Source: an uncultured Paracoccaceae bacterium
GTDB lineage: Bacteria > Pseudomonadota > Alphaproteobacteria > Rhodobacterales > Rhodobacteraceae
DNA length: 64,000 nt
Assembly (NCBI GenBank): GCA_947497985.1
Contig: CANMIX010000002.1
Span: 248,001 to 312,000 of the forward strand
Direction: 5' to 3'
Of this stretch, positions 1 through 7,998 are shown piece by piece. The notes beneath the pieces are model-generated. The model saw only the letters and a program-made list of their open reading frames with translations, was not told the origin of the DNA and ran no database searches. The number at the start of each line of letters is the position of its first letter. The stretch's first letter is position 1. A program made the translations under genes and the position numbers.

Positions 1-1104
1 ATGTCGTCCTTATGTGAGGCGATGGGCCTGTCACTGCCGATGAACGGTTCGCTGCCGGCGGTGGATGCCCGCCGCATGGCTTTGGCGCATATGACGGGCA
101 AACGCATTGTCGAGATGGTCCAAGAAGACCTGAAACTGTCGGACGTCATCACCAAGGCGACATTCGAAAACGCCATTCTGGCCAATGCGGCACTGGGAGG
201 ATCGACCAATGCGGTTGTGCATCTGCTCGCGCTGGCGGGGCGCGTCGGGGTGGATCTGACTTTGGATGATTTTGAGATCGGCGCGGAAATCCCCTTGTTG
301 GTGAATTGCATGCCGTCGGGAAAATACCTGATGGAGGACTTCTGCTATGCCGGCGGTGTGCCGGTTGTGCTGAAGGAAATTCGTCACCATTTGCGGGCGG
401 CCAACACGGTGATGGGGAAAGATCTCAGTCATTATTTCGAGGATGCTGAGTGCTTTAATCGCGATGTGATCCACGCCTATGACGCGCCGCGCAAACCGGC
501 GGCGGGCCTGCGCGTCTTGCGCGGCAATCTGGCACCGCGCGGGGCCATCGTGAAACCCTCGGCGGCCTCGGATCATCTGTTGGAACACGAAGGCGCGGCC
601 TTTGTGTTTGACACCATCGAAGAGCTGAAAGCCAATATTGATCGCGACGATTTGCCGGTGGATGAGACGACCATTCTGGTGCTGAAAAACTGTGGCCCGC
701 GGGGGTATCCGGGCATGCCGGAAGTGGGCGATATGCCGGTGCCGGCAAAATTGGTCAAACAGGGGGTGCGTGACATCGTGAGGATTTCGGATGCCCGCAT
801 GTCTGGCACCGCCTTTGGCACCGTGATCCTGCATGTGGCGCCTGAGGCCAGCGCCGGTGGTCCCATTGCGCTGGTTGAAACCGGCGACCGCATCAAAGTT
901 TCAGCCGCGACCGGGATCTTGGAGCTGTTGGTTGATGAGGCTGAGCTGGCGGCGCGCCGTGCCAAATGGCGCCAGCCAGACCCGCATTACACCCGTGGAT
1001 ATGCCAAAATGTACGTCGATCACGTGCTGCAGGCGGACCAGGGGGCCGATCTTGATTTTCTGGTGGGCACAGATACCCGCCCCGTTACACGGGAGAGCCA
1101 TTGA
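1..1104 (+). CDS. IlvD/Edd-family sugar-acid dehydratase (probable galactonate dehydratase), 5' partial
   Basis: This is the C-terminal 367 residues of an IlvD/Edd dehydratase. Family members are about 570-600 residues, so roughly 200 N-terminal residues lie outside the window, and the ATG at base 1 is internal. Family signatures visible are GGSTNAVVHL, YAGGVPVVLKE, NCGPRGYPGMPEVG and DARMSGTAFG. The family uses an Fe-S cluster and Mg2+ to dehydrate aldonic acids to 2-keto-3-deoxy acids; the usual N-terminal cluster cysteines are in the missing part. The stop overlaps the start of the next gene (TGATG). Because the genes downstream encode a 2-keto-3-deoxygalactonate kinase and its aldolase, I infer galactonate as substrate. 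Arabonate or xylonate cannot be excluded from sequence alone. Confidence 0.85.
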   Translation: MSSLCEAMGLSLPMNGSLPAVDARRMALAHMTGKRIVEMVQEDLKLSDVITKATFENAILANAALGGSTNAVVHLLALAGRVGVDLTLDDFEIGAEIPLLVNCMPSGKYLMEDFCYAGGVPVVLKEIRHHLRAANTVMGKDLSHYFEDAECFNRDVIHAYDAPRKPAAGLRVLRGNLAPRGAIVKPSAASDHLLEHEGAAFVFDTIEELKANIDRDDLPVDETTILVLKNCGPRGYPGMPEVGDMPVPAKLVKQGVRDIVRISDARMSGTAFGTVILHVAPEASAGGPIALVETGDRIKVSAATGILELLVDEAELAARRAKWRQPDPHYTRGYAKMYVDHVLQADQGADLDFLVGTDTRPVTRESH

Positions 1105-1868
1105 TGTCTGCAACATTTCATGACCTGACGGATACATCCGTCTTTGTCACCGGTGGAGGCTCCGGTATTGGCGCGTTTCTCACCGATGGGTTTTTGGGGC
1201 AGGGGGCCAAGGTGGCCTTTGTTGGCCGGTCTGATGCCACGGGTTTCTGTGACGAGATGGAGGATATACACGGGGCACGCCCCCTGTTCATCCAATGTGA
1301 CATCACCGATATTGCGGCGCTCAAAGCTGCTATTGCACAGGCAAGCGCGGCCCATGGCACCGTCAAAGTGCTGGTGAACAATGCCGCCAATGACAAACGC
1401 CATGACACGTTGGAGGTCGACGAGGAATTCTGGGACTGGTCGCAGTCGATCAACCTCAAAGCCTATTTCTTTGCCTGCCAAGAGGCGATTGCCGGTATGA
1501 AGGATGCAGGCGGTGGCAGCATCATCAACTTTACCTCGATCTCTTATATGATGGGCAATGCGGGCTACCCGGCCTACACAACCGCCAATTCCGGGATCAA
1601 CGGTATGACGCGATCATTGGCGCGGGAATTTGGACCAGACAAGATCCGGGTCAATGCCATTGCACCGGGTTGGGTGCTGACCGACAAACAAAAAGAGCTG
1701 TGGGTGACCCCCGACGCCTTGGCGGCGCATCTGGATCGCCAATGCCTAAAAGACACGTTGTCGCCCGAAGATATCGTGGGGGCCGCGCTGTTTCTGGCCT
1801 CGGACGCCAGCAAGATGATGACCGGTCAGGCCATGGTGGTGGACGGCGGTGTGGTGGTAACAGGATGA
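1104..1868 (+). CDS. SDR-family oxidoreductase, probable sugar (galactose) dehydrogenase with YxxxN active site
   Basis: A 254-residue classical-size short-chain dehydrogenase. It has the nucleotide-binding TGGGSGIG at residues 16-23, the NNAA motif near 92, and Asn117, Ser145 and Tyr158 of the catalytic tetrad. The position of the usual catalytic Lys (YxxxK) is Asn162 (Y-T-T-A-N). The ATG at 1104 overlaps the dehydratase stop by one base; a TTG three bases earlier is a less likely start. The C-terminus ends in a normal SDR tail (MTGQAMVVDGG). In the De Ley-Doudoroff pathway this would be the galactose 1-dehydrogenase making galactonolactone. That assignment rests on context, since no other gene in the cluster fills the step. 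The Lys to Asn change may be a subfamily trait or may alter activity. Confidence 0.82.
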   Translation: MSATFHDLTDTSVFVTGGGSGIGAFLTDGFLGQGAKVAFVGRSDATGFCDEMEDIHGARPLFIQCDITDIAALKAAIAQASAAHGTVKVLVNNAANDKRHDTLEVDEEFWDWSQSINLKAYFFACQEAIAGMKDAGGGSIINFTSISYMMGNAGYPAYTTANSGINGMTRSLAREFGPDKIRVNAIAPGWVLTDKQKELWVTPDALAAHLDRQCLKDTLSPEDIVGAALFLASDASKMMTGQAMVVDGGVVVTG

Positions 1869-2785
1869 GCCAGACGTCAGACCAGACCACCGCCTGGGTC
1901 GCGGTTGATTGGGGCACCACCCATATGCGTCTGTGGCGTATGGCAGAGGATGGGGCGGTATTGGCCTGTCGGTCCTGCGCCAAGGGGATGGGGCACATCC
2001 AACCGGACGCCTATGAGGGGATCTTGTTGGATATGCTCGCCGATCATCTGCCTGCTTCTGGCCCGCTGGATGTGGTGATCTGTGGCATGGCCGGATCGCG
2101 TCAGGGCTGGGCCGAGGCCCCCTATGCCCCGACGCCCTGCGCACCGCCGTCGATGGAACACGCAACGCGGGTTGCCACCGATGATCCCCGATTGCGGGTG
2201 CATATCCTGCCCGGCATCAAACAGATGGACCCCGCCGACGTGATGCGCGGGGAAGAGACACAGATCCGGGGCGTGATCGCGCGCAGGCCCGGATATGACG
2301 GGGTGATCTGCCTGCCGGGCACGCATACAAAATGGGTCCGCATCCAACAGGGGCAGATCGCCGCCTTTGCAACTTTTATGAGCGGTGAGCTGTTCACCGT
2401 GATTGGCCAGCATTCGGTGCTGCGTCATTCCGTTGGGGACACAGGCTGGGACGCGGAGGCGTTTCGCTCCGCCTGTCGGCAGGCAACCGATGATCCAACG
2501 GTGCTGATGCGGTCACTGTTTGGCCTGCGGGCGGGGTCCCTGTTGGCGGATCTGTCACCAGAGGCCGCGCGGGCCACATTGTCGGGCCTGTTGCTGGGTG
2601 CTGAACTGGCGGCTGCGCGGACGTTTTGGGAGGGAGGGGACGTGACAATTGTTGGTGAAAACACCCTGTCGCGTGCCTATGCCGACGCATTGGCATTGCA
2701 GGGCCAGGCGCCACAGGTGATGGATGGCGAAGAGACCACATTGAACGGGCTGCGCGACGCATATGCGCAGCTTTTGGAGAGTTGA
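1865..2785 (+). CDS. dgoK: 2-dehydro-3-deoxygalactonokinase DgoK
   Basis: A 306-residue sugar-acid kinase of the DgoK family. The N-terminus (AWVAVDWGTTHMRLW) carries the ASKHA phosphate-1 motif DWGTT. CGMAGSRQGWAEAPY, PGIKQMDPADVMRGEETQ, LPGTHTKWV and the FMSGELF segment are family hallmarks. It phosphorylates 2-keto-3-deoxygalactonate at O6 with ATP. The reading frame is open upstream to 1670, but the ATG at 1865 overlaps the SDR stop (ATGA) and gives the expected length and N-terminus, so I chose it. It sits directly before the matching aldolase, four bases away, which supports cotranscription and the galactose pathway assignment. Confidence 0.92.
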   Translation: MSQTSDQTTAWVAVDWGTTHMRLWRMAEDGAVLACRSCAKGMGHIQPDAYEGILLDMLADHLPASGPLDVVICGMAGSRQGWAEAPYAPTPCAPPSMEHATRVATDDPRLRVHILPGIKQMDPADVMRGEETQIRGVIARRPGYDGVICLPGTHTKWVRIQQGQIAAFATFMSGELFTVIGQHSVLRHSVGDTGWDAEAFRSACRQATDDPTVLMRSLFGLRAGSLLADLSPEAARATLSGLLLGAELAAARTFWEGGDVTIVGENTLSRAYADALALQGQAPQVMDGEETTLNGLRDAYAQLLES

Positions 2786-2788
2786 GTT

Positions 2789-3397
2789 ATGACACGTGAA
2801 ATTATTGCCATCCTGCGTGGCATCACCCCGGATGCGGCAGGCGATGTTTGCGCTGCGCTGATCGAGGCGGGGATTACCAAGATTGAGGTGCCGCTGAACT
2901 CTCCTGACCCGTTTGACAGCATTGCGCAGATGTTGGCCGTGGCCGGGGATCGCGCGCTGGTTGGCGCGGGAACCGTGTTGCGGGTCGAAGATGTGGCGCG
3001 CCTGTCTGATCTGGGCGCACATATGGTGGTGTCGCCGGATACAAATCCTGAGGTCATTCAGGCCACCAAGGCGGCGGGCATGTTGTCCTATCCGGGTGTG
3101 TTCACCCCGACAGAGGCCTTTTCCGCCCTGCGATCTGGTGCGGATGGGTTAAAATTCTTCCCGGCCTTCAAACTGGGAATTGACGGCTACAACGGCGTCA
3201 AAGTGGTTCTGCCTCAGGATACGAGAACCTATGCGGTGGGCGGGGTTGGACCGGCAAATTTCGCCGATTGGCAGGCGGCGGGGATCACCGGTTTTGGGAT
3301 TGGATCCAGCCTTTATAAACCGGGGCGTTCAGCGCCGGATGTTGCCGCGCGTGCGGTGGACATGGTTGCCGCCTATGATCAGGCGTTTGGCGCATGA
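2789..3397 (+). CDS. dgoA: 2-dehydro-3-deoxy-6-phosphogalactonate aldolase
   Basis: A 202-residue class I aldolase of the KDPG/KDPGal family. It cleaves 2-keto-3-deoxy-6-phosphogalactonate to pyruvate and glyceraldehyde 3-phosphate. Visible landmarks are ILRGI near the N-terminus, Glu33 in KIEVPLNSP, GAGTV at 60-63, and the Schiff-base Lys122 in GLKFFPA, followed by the glycine-rich phosphate-binding segment (VGGVGPANF). The ATG at 2789 is three bases past the dgoK stop with GGAG upstream. The stop overlaps the next gene (ATGA at 3394). The length is typical. KDPG itself would be a possible substrate, but pairing with dgoK favours the galactose isomer. Confidence 0.93.
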   Translation: MTREIIAILRGITPDAAGDVCAALIEAGITKIEVPLNSPDPFDSIAQMLAVAGDRALVGAGTVLRVEDVARLSDLGAHMVVSPDTNPEVIQATKAAGMLSYPGVFTPTEAFSALRSGADGLKFFPAFKLGIDGYNGVKVVLPQDTRTYAVGGVGPANFADWQAAGITGFGIGSSLYKPGRSAPDVAARAVDMVAAYDQAFGA

Positions 3398-4236
3398 TCG
3401 AGGTTTTTAGCACCACAGCCTGCGCCCTGGGCGAGGGCGCGTTTTGGCATCCCACCCGTCAACAGCTGTTCTGGTTCGATATTCTTGGCATGCGGCTCTA
3501 CACGGTTGAGGGTGGCGAAGAACGGTTCTGGGAATTTGACGAATGTGTTTCGGCGATGGGGTGGATCGACAGCGACCGCTTTATCCTCGCCTCGGCCAGC
3601 GGGCTGTGGGAATTTGACATTGCGACTGGCGAACAGAGCTTTCTTGCCTCGCTTGAGGCGGACAACCCGGTGACACGTTCCAACGATGGGCGGGCAGATC
3701 CTTGGGGTGGGTTCTGGATTGGCACTATGGGATATAATGCGGAACCCGGTGCCGGTGCGATCTATCGCTATTATCAAGGCAGCCTGCGCAGGTTGGTGGC
3801 AAATGTGACCATTTCAAACGCGATCTGTTTTGCCCCGGACCGCTCTTGTGCTTATTACACCGACACCGCCAAAGGGAAAATCATGCGCCAAGCTTTGGAC
3901 GCAGATGACGGCTGGCCCGTGGGCAAACCGGATCTGTTCCTTGATCTGTCCGCAGAGGATTTTGGCGCTGATGGTGCAGTCGTTGATGCAAACGGCAACC
4001 TGTGGAACGCCCAATGGGGGGCGTCTCGGGTGGCGTGTTACAGCCCCGATGGTGTATTGCTGCAGGAAATCGCGGTGCCCACGCCGCAGGTGTCGTGCCC
4101 GGCTTTTGGCGGCGCGGGTCTTATGACGCTCTTTATCACCACGGCGGCGGACGGTGATTTGCCTGAGCCTGCAGGCCAGACCTTTGCCATTGCGACCAAC
4201 AGTGTTGGACAGTCGGAACATCAAGTTGAGATCTAG
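3394..4236 (+). CDS. SMP-30/gluconolactonase-family sugar lactonase (probable galactonolactonase)
   Basis: A 280-residue six-bladed propeller lactonase. Expected metal ligands are visible: Glu14 in ALGEGAFWHP, Asn142 in TISNAICFAPD and Asp193 in GADGAVVD. The substrate loop SNDGRADPWGGFWIGTMG is at 96-113. There is no signal peptide, so it is cytoplasmic. The start ATG overlaps the dgoA stop (ATGA). Within the cluster it fits hydrolysis of galactono-lactone to galactonate, the step between the dehydrogenase and the dehydratase. Members of this family can also act on gluconolactone or arabinolactone, so the exact substrate is inferred from neighbours. Confidence 0.88.
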   Translation: MIEVFSTTACALGEGAFWHPTRQQLFWFDILGMRLYTVEGGEERFWEFDECVSAMGWIDSDRFILASASGLWEFDIATGEQSFLASLEADNPVTRSNDGRADPWGGFWIGTMGYNAEPGAGAIYRYYQGSLRRLVANVTISNAICFAPDRSCAYYTDTAKGKIMRQALDADDGWPVGKPDLFLDLSAEDFGADGAVVDANGNLWNAQWGASRVACYSPDGVLLQEIAVPTPQVSCPAFGGAGLMTLFITTAADGDLPEPAGQTFAIATNSVGQSEHQVEI

Positions 4237-4251
4237 ACAAAAGAGGGCGCG

Positions 4252-6156
4252 ATGCTCCGCACATTAGGCACTTGCTATTATCCTGAACATTGGCCTGAAG
4301 AGACCTGGACCGAGGACGCTGCCCGGATGGTTGCGGCTGGATTGACCTGGGTGCGCGTCGGTGAATTTGCCTGGTCGCGGTTGGAACCTGCGCCGGGTGA
4401 GTTGCAGTTTGGCTGGCTGGAGCGGGCGATTGCGGTATTGGGCGCGGCGGGATTGAAGGTGGTGTTGGGCACGCCCACCGCCACCCCGCCACGGTGGATG
4501 GTCACACGTCATCCTGACATGCTGGCCCTCGACGCCGCGGGGCGACCGCGCGGGTTTGGCTCACGTCGGCATTATTGTTTCAGCCATGCAGGATATGTCG
4601 CAGAAAGCCAGCGGATCGCCCGATTGATCGCCGAACGCTTTGGCCGCAACCCGCATGTGGCGGCATGGCAGACGGACAATGAATATGGCTGTCACGACAC
4701 CACCATCAGCTATTCACCGGCGGCGCAGGCCGCGTTTCAATCTTGGCTCAAGGCGCAGTTTGCCGGTGATATTCAAGCGCTCAACCGGGCTTGGGGCAAT
4801 GTATTCTGGTCGATGGAATACGCGAATTTCACCGATATCGAGCTGCCGAACCTAACGGTGACAGAGGCAAATCCAGCCCATGTTCAGGCCTTTCGCCGGT
4901 TCTCATCCGACCAGGTGGTGGCATTTAACCGGGCGCAGGTTGAGATTATCCGCGCGCATTCAGATGCGCCGATTTCGCATAATTACATGGGCCGGATTAC
5001 CGATTTCGACCATTTCCAAGTGGGCGATGATCTGGAGATTGCCACTTGGGACAGTTATCCGCTTGGGTTCCTTGAGGACCGGGTGGGGGCGGATGCGGTT
5101 CGCCAGCGGGCCTATGCGCGACAGGGCGATCCGGATTTTCAGGCCTTTCACCACGATCTTTACCGTGCGGTGGGCAAGGGGCGTTGGTGGGTGATGGAAC
5201 AGCAGCCCGGTCCGGTAAATTGGGCGCCCTTCAATCCCAGCCCGTTGCCTGGCATGGTGCGTTTGTGGAGTTGGGAAGCCTTTGCCCATGGGGCCGAGGC
5301 GGTGTGTTATTTCCGCTGGCGGCAAGCACCTTTTGCCCAGGAACAGTTGCACGCAGGCATGTTGCGCCCCGACAGCGCGGATGCCCCAGCCTTGCACGAG
5401 GCGATGCAAGTCGCTGCCGAAATCAAGGACGCACCGGAGGTGCAGCCCAGCCAAGCACCGGTTGGTTTGATGTTTGACTATGATGCCGATTGGGCCTGGG
5501 CGACACAGCCGCAGGGGCAGGGGCTCAGCTATTTTGGATTGGTCTTTGATGTTTATCGCGCGTTGCGCAGGCAGGGTCTGTCGGTGGATATCCTGCGGCC
5601 TGAGACGCGGAATTTCAGTGGCTACAAGATGATCTTTGCCCCCGGCATGATGCATATAGCCGAGGATCTGAAACAGGCTCTATCGCAGGCTGATGCGCAT
5701 GTGATCTATGGCCCGCGCAGTGCGGCGCGCGATCAAAATTTCGCCATTCCAACCCCTTTGCCTCCGGCCTTGCCCGGGTTGGATGTAACCGTGGCCCGGC
5801 TGGAAAGCCTGCGCCCCGATATGCCGATCCCATTGGCGAATGGCGGACAGGTGACCGGGTATCTGGAGGAGCTGGAGGGGGGCGCCGAGGTTGTGATGCA
5901 AACCGCCGAAGGTGCCGCCGTTGTTATGGCGACCGATCGGCAGATCTATTGCGGTGGCTGGTTGGACGAGGCGGGTTTCGACCATCTGGTCCGCCATTAC
6001 GCGCAGCAGGCCGGGGTCACCCTACGCCAATTGCCAGAGGGGGTGCGCCTGCGTCAGACGGCGCGCGAAGAGTTCTGGTTCAACTATTCTACACAAACGG
6101 TGGAGACGGAGGCGGGCCGTCTGCCGCCTGCCGGTGTTCTGCGACAAGCGCGGTAG
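4252..6156 (+). CDS. Beta-galactosidase, glycoside hydrolase family 42
   Basis: A 634-residue GH42 enzyme with the characteristic N-terminus GTCYYPEHWPEETW. The predicted acid/base is Glu144 (QTDNEYGCH) and the nucleophile Glu316 (VMEQQPGPVNW); both spacings match GH42. The second domain (about 390-590) is the trimerisation, glutamine-amidotransferase-like fold and the tail is the small C-terminal beta domain. No signal peptide is present, so it acts on imported galactosides. It lies 15 bases after the lactonase and seven before galM, in one operon with the oxidative galactose pathway, and so supplies free galactose. Family members vary in preference for lactose versus plant galactans. Confidence 0.93.
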   Translation: MLRTLGTCYYPEHWPEETWTEDAARMVAAGLTWVRVGEFAWSRLEPAPGELQFGWLERAIAVLGAAGLKVVLGTPTATPPRWMVTRHPDMLALDAAGRPRGFGSRRHYCFSHAGYVAESQRIARLIAERFGRNPHVAAWQTDNEYGCHDTTISYSPAAQAAFQSWLKAQFAGDIQALNRAWGNVFWSMEYANFTDIELPNLTVTEANPAHVQAFRRFSSDQVVAFNRAQVEIIRAHSDAPISHNYMGRITDFDHFQVGDDLEIATWDSYPLGFLEDRVGADAVRQRAYARQGDPDFQAFHHDLYRAVGKGRWWVMEQQPGPVNWAPFNPSPLPGMVRLWSWEAFAHGAEAVCYFRWRQAPFAQEQLHAGMLRPDSADAPALHEAMQVAAEIKDAPEVQPSQAPVGLMFDYDADWAWATQPQGQGLSYFGLVFDVYRALRRQGLSVDILRPETRNFSGYKMIFAPGMMHIAEDLKQALSQADAHVIYGPRSAARDQNFAIPTPLPPALPGLDVTVARLESLRPDMPIPLANGGQVTGYLEELEGGAEVVMQTAEGAAVVMATDRQIYCGGWLDEAGFDHLVRHYAQQAGVTLRQLPEGVRLRQTAREEFWFNYSTQTVETEAGRLPPAGVLRQAR

Positions 6157-6162
6157 CAAGCG

Positions 6163-7167
6163 ATGACAGCAACCAAAGTTGCAACAGCGCCAGATGGATC
6201 GACGATTTATGAGGTCGTGTTGGACAGCCCTGATTTGCAGGCGCGGGTCCTGACCTTTGGCGCGACTTTGCGAGATCTTCGGCTGGACGGTGTGACGCAC
6301 CCGTTGGTTTTGGGATTTGAAGACCCGGCCGACTATGTGACCCAGCCAGGCTGTTTGGGGGCCATTGTGGGTCCGGTGGCAAACCGGATTTCCGGAGCTG
6401 CCTTTTCGCTGGCGGAGCGACGTTATGTTCTGGATGACAACAATGATGGCACCACGTTGCATGGGGGGCGGCAGGGAACGGCCTGGCTGAATTGGACCCT
6501 TGATCAGGTCACGCCTCAGTTGGTTGTGATGTCTTTGACCTTGCCGGATTTACACATGGGATTTCCGGGTCCGCTCCACCTTCAGGCTGAGTATCGCGTC
6601 GAAGGTGCCGCATTGACCGTCATCTTGCGGGCGCGGTCCCCGGTGGCGGCTGTCTGTACTTTGGCACCGCACCCCTATTTCAACCTGGATGGGCGCGTGA
6701 CAATTGAACAGCACCAGTTGCGTATTCTGGCAGACCACCGCTTGCCCTTGAACAAGGGGCTTCCAGTCGGTGTGCCGATTTCAGTTGCTGGCAGTGCCTT
6801 TGATCTACGGCATCCCAGCCCGGTGCCAAAGGGTTTGGATGATCACTATTGCCTGTCGGAGGCGCGCCGCGATTTACGTCCAGTAGCTGAGGTGTCGGCA
6901 GGCGGGATCACCATGATGCTGGAGACGAGTGAGCCGGGCTTGCAGGTTTACGATGCCGGCTTTTTGTCTGCGCCGGGCGTTGGCCTGGGTGCGCGCGACT
7001 ATGGACCACGCGCCGGCCTTGCGCTGGAACCGCACGCATGGGTCGATGCACCAAACCAACCCTGGCGGATGCAAGCTGACTTAACTCCGAATGTTCCCAG
7101 CTTGGCTGTTAGCCGTTTTTCCTTTGATAGGGATGGGGCCAATAGCGCAGGATTAGAGGAAAGCTGA
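6163..7167 (+). CDS. galM: Aldose 1-epimerase (galactose mutarotase)
   Basis: A 334-residue GalM-type epimerase that interconverts alpha and beta anomers of galactose or glucose. The GPVANRISGA motif lies near 68-77 and LHGG near 100; the predicted catalytic His170 is in LAPHPYFNLDG and the base Glu289 in LALEPHAW. It follows the GH42 gene by six bases, so the product of galactosidase cleavage can be equilibrated to the anomer used by the dehydrogenase. Its 3' end overlaps the convergent minus-strand TauE gene by 15 bases, which marks the end of the galactose operon. Length and motifs are normal. Confidence 0.92.
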   Translation: MTATKVATAPDGSTIYEVVLDSPDLQARVLTFGATLRDLRLDGVTHPLVLGFEDPADYVTQPGCLGAIVGPVANRISGAAFSLAERRYVLDDNNDGTTLHGGRQGTAWLNWTLDQVTPQLVVMSLTLPDLHMGFPGPLHLQAEYRVEGAALTVILRARSPVAAVCTLAPHPYFNLDGRVTIEQHQLRILADHRLPLNKGLPVGVPISVAGSAFDLRHPSPVPKGLDDHYCLSEARRDLRPVAEVSAGGITMMLETSEPGLQVYDAGFLSAPGVGLGARDYGPRAGLALEPHAWVDAPNQPWRMQADLTPNVPSLAVSRFSFDRDGANSAGLEES

Positions 7168-7893
7168 GATACCGCGCCAGCCCGCCAGAACCCCTGACAA
7201 AGCCATCACTCCAATCGCGATATTGCGGTATTGATCTGAGTTGAGCCGGGTAAAAGTCTCTGTACCCGCCCATGTGCCAAGGGCCATGGCCGGGATAGAA
7301 ATCAACACCAGCCACAGAGTTTGCGAATTTACAGCGCCGGCCCAAGCAAGACCTGGTGTCGCAGTCGCGGCTGCAAAAAAGAAAAAGAAAAGGAGCGACG
7401 CCCGTGATTGTTTGGCGGGCATGCCGACACCCAAGTAATAGGCAACCGCCGGCGGGCCAGGCATGGCGGCAAGCCCTGAAAACACACCGGAAGCCACGCC
7501 CGTTACAGTCGCAAGCGCATCGTTGGGGCGGGCTTCTTTTGGCTTGTAGAGCAGCAGGATCAATAGGCCTGCAAAGACTGAAAGGGCAATCAGGATACGT
7601 GCTGCATCCGGGTTCATAACTGCCAAGGCAAACACCCCGATTGGCGTCCCAATGAGCGAGCCAAGCGCCAAACGAATAAGGGACGGTTTATGGATGTCGC
7701 GTCGAAGATCAAAAACGTCCTTAAATCCCACGACAACCTGCAACATAACAGCCATGGCCACCGCCTCGATCGGGGAGATGACCAGCGACAGAATAGGCAC
7801 AGCGGCAATTGCAAAACCAAAGCCGGCCAAGCCGCGCGCAAAAGCGGAAATCAAAACGGCAAAGCTGACAATAGCAACCGTGGTGGTGAACAT
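7153..7893 (-). CDS. TauE/SafE family sulfite/sulfonate exporter-like membrane protein
   Basis: A 246-residue hydrophobic protein with about seven to eight membrane segments and the family's repeated features (GLAGFGFAIAAVPILSLVISP at the N-terminus and AMPGPPAVAYYLG in the second half). I chose the ATG at 7893 because CTGGAG lies about 8 bases upstream; the open frame runs 16 codons further. TauE/SafE proteins are thought to export sulfite or small sulfonates. The gene is followed upstream by tauR on the same strand, so it probably helps dispose of sulfite from taurine breakdown. It is similar in layout to the second TauE-like gene at 14661. Confidence 0.82.
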   Translation of the reverse strand: MFTTTVAIVSFAVLISAFARGLAGFGFAIAAVPILSLVISPIEAVAMAVMLQVVVGFKDVFDLRRDIHKPSLIRLALGSLIGTPIGVFALAVMNPDAARILIALSVFAGLLILLLYKPKEARPNDALATVTGVASGVFSGLAAMPGPPAVAYYLGVGMPAKQSRASLLFFFFFAAATATPGLAWAGAVNSQTLWLVLISIPAMALGTWAGTETFTRLNSDQYRNIAIGVMALSGVLAGWRGISAFL

Positions 7894-7998
7894 TTGTAAT
7901 CTCCAGGAGTATTTTTTATGCGGCCTAATGTATCTAGGCACACAAAGGGGGAGCCAGGGGCCGGGGTTTCACTGGGCCAGTTGTGGAACGCCATAGGG

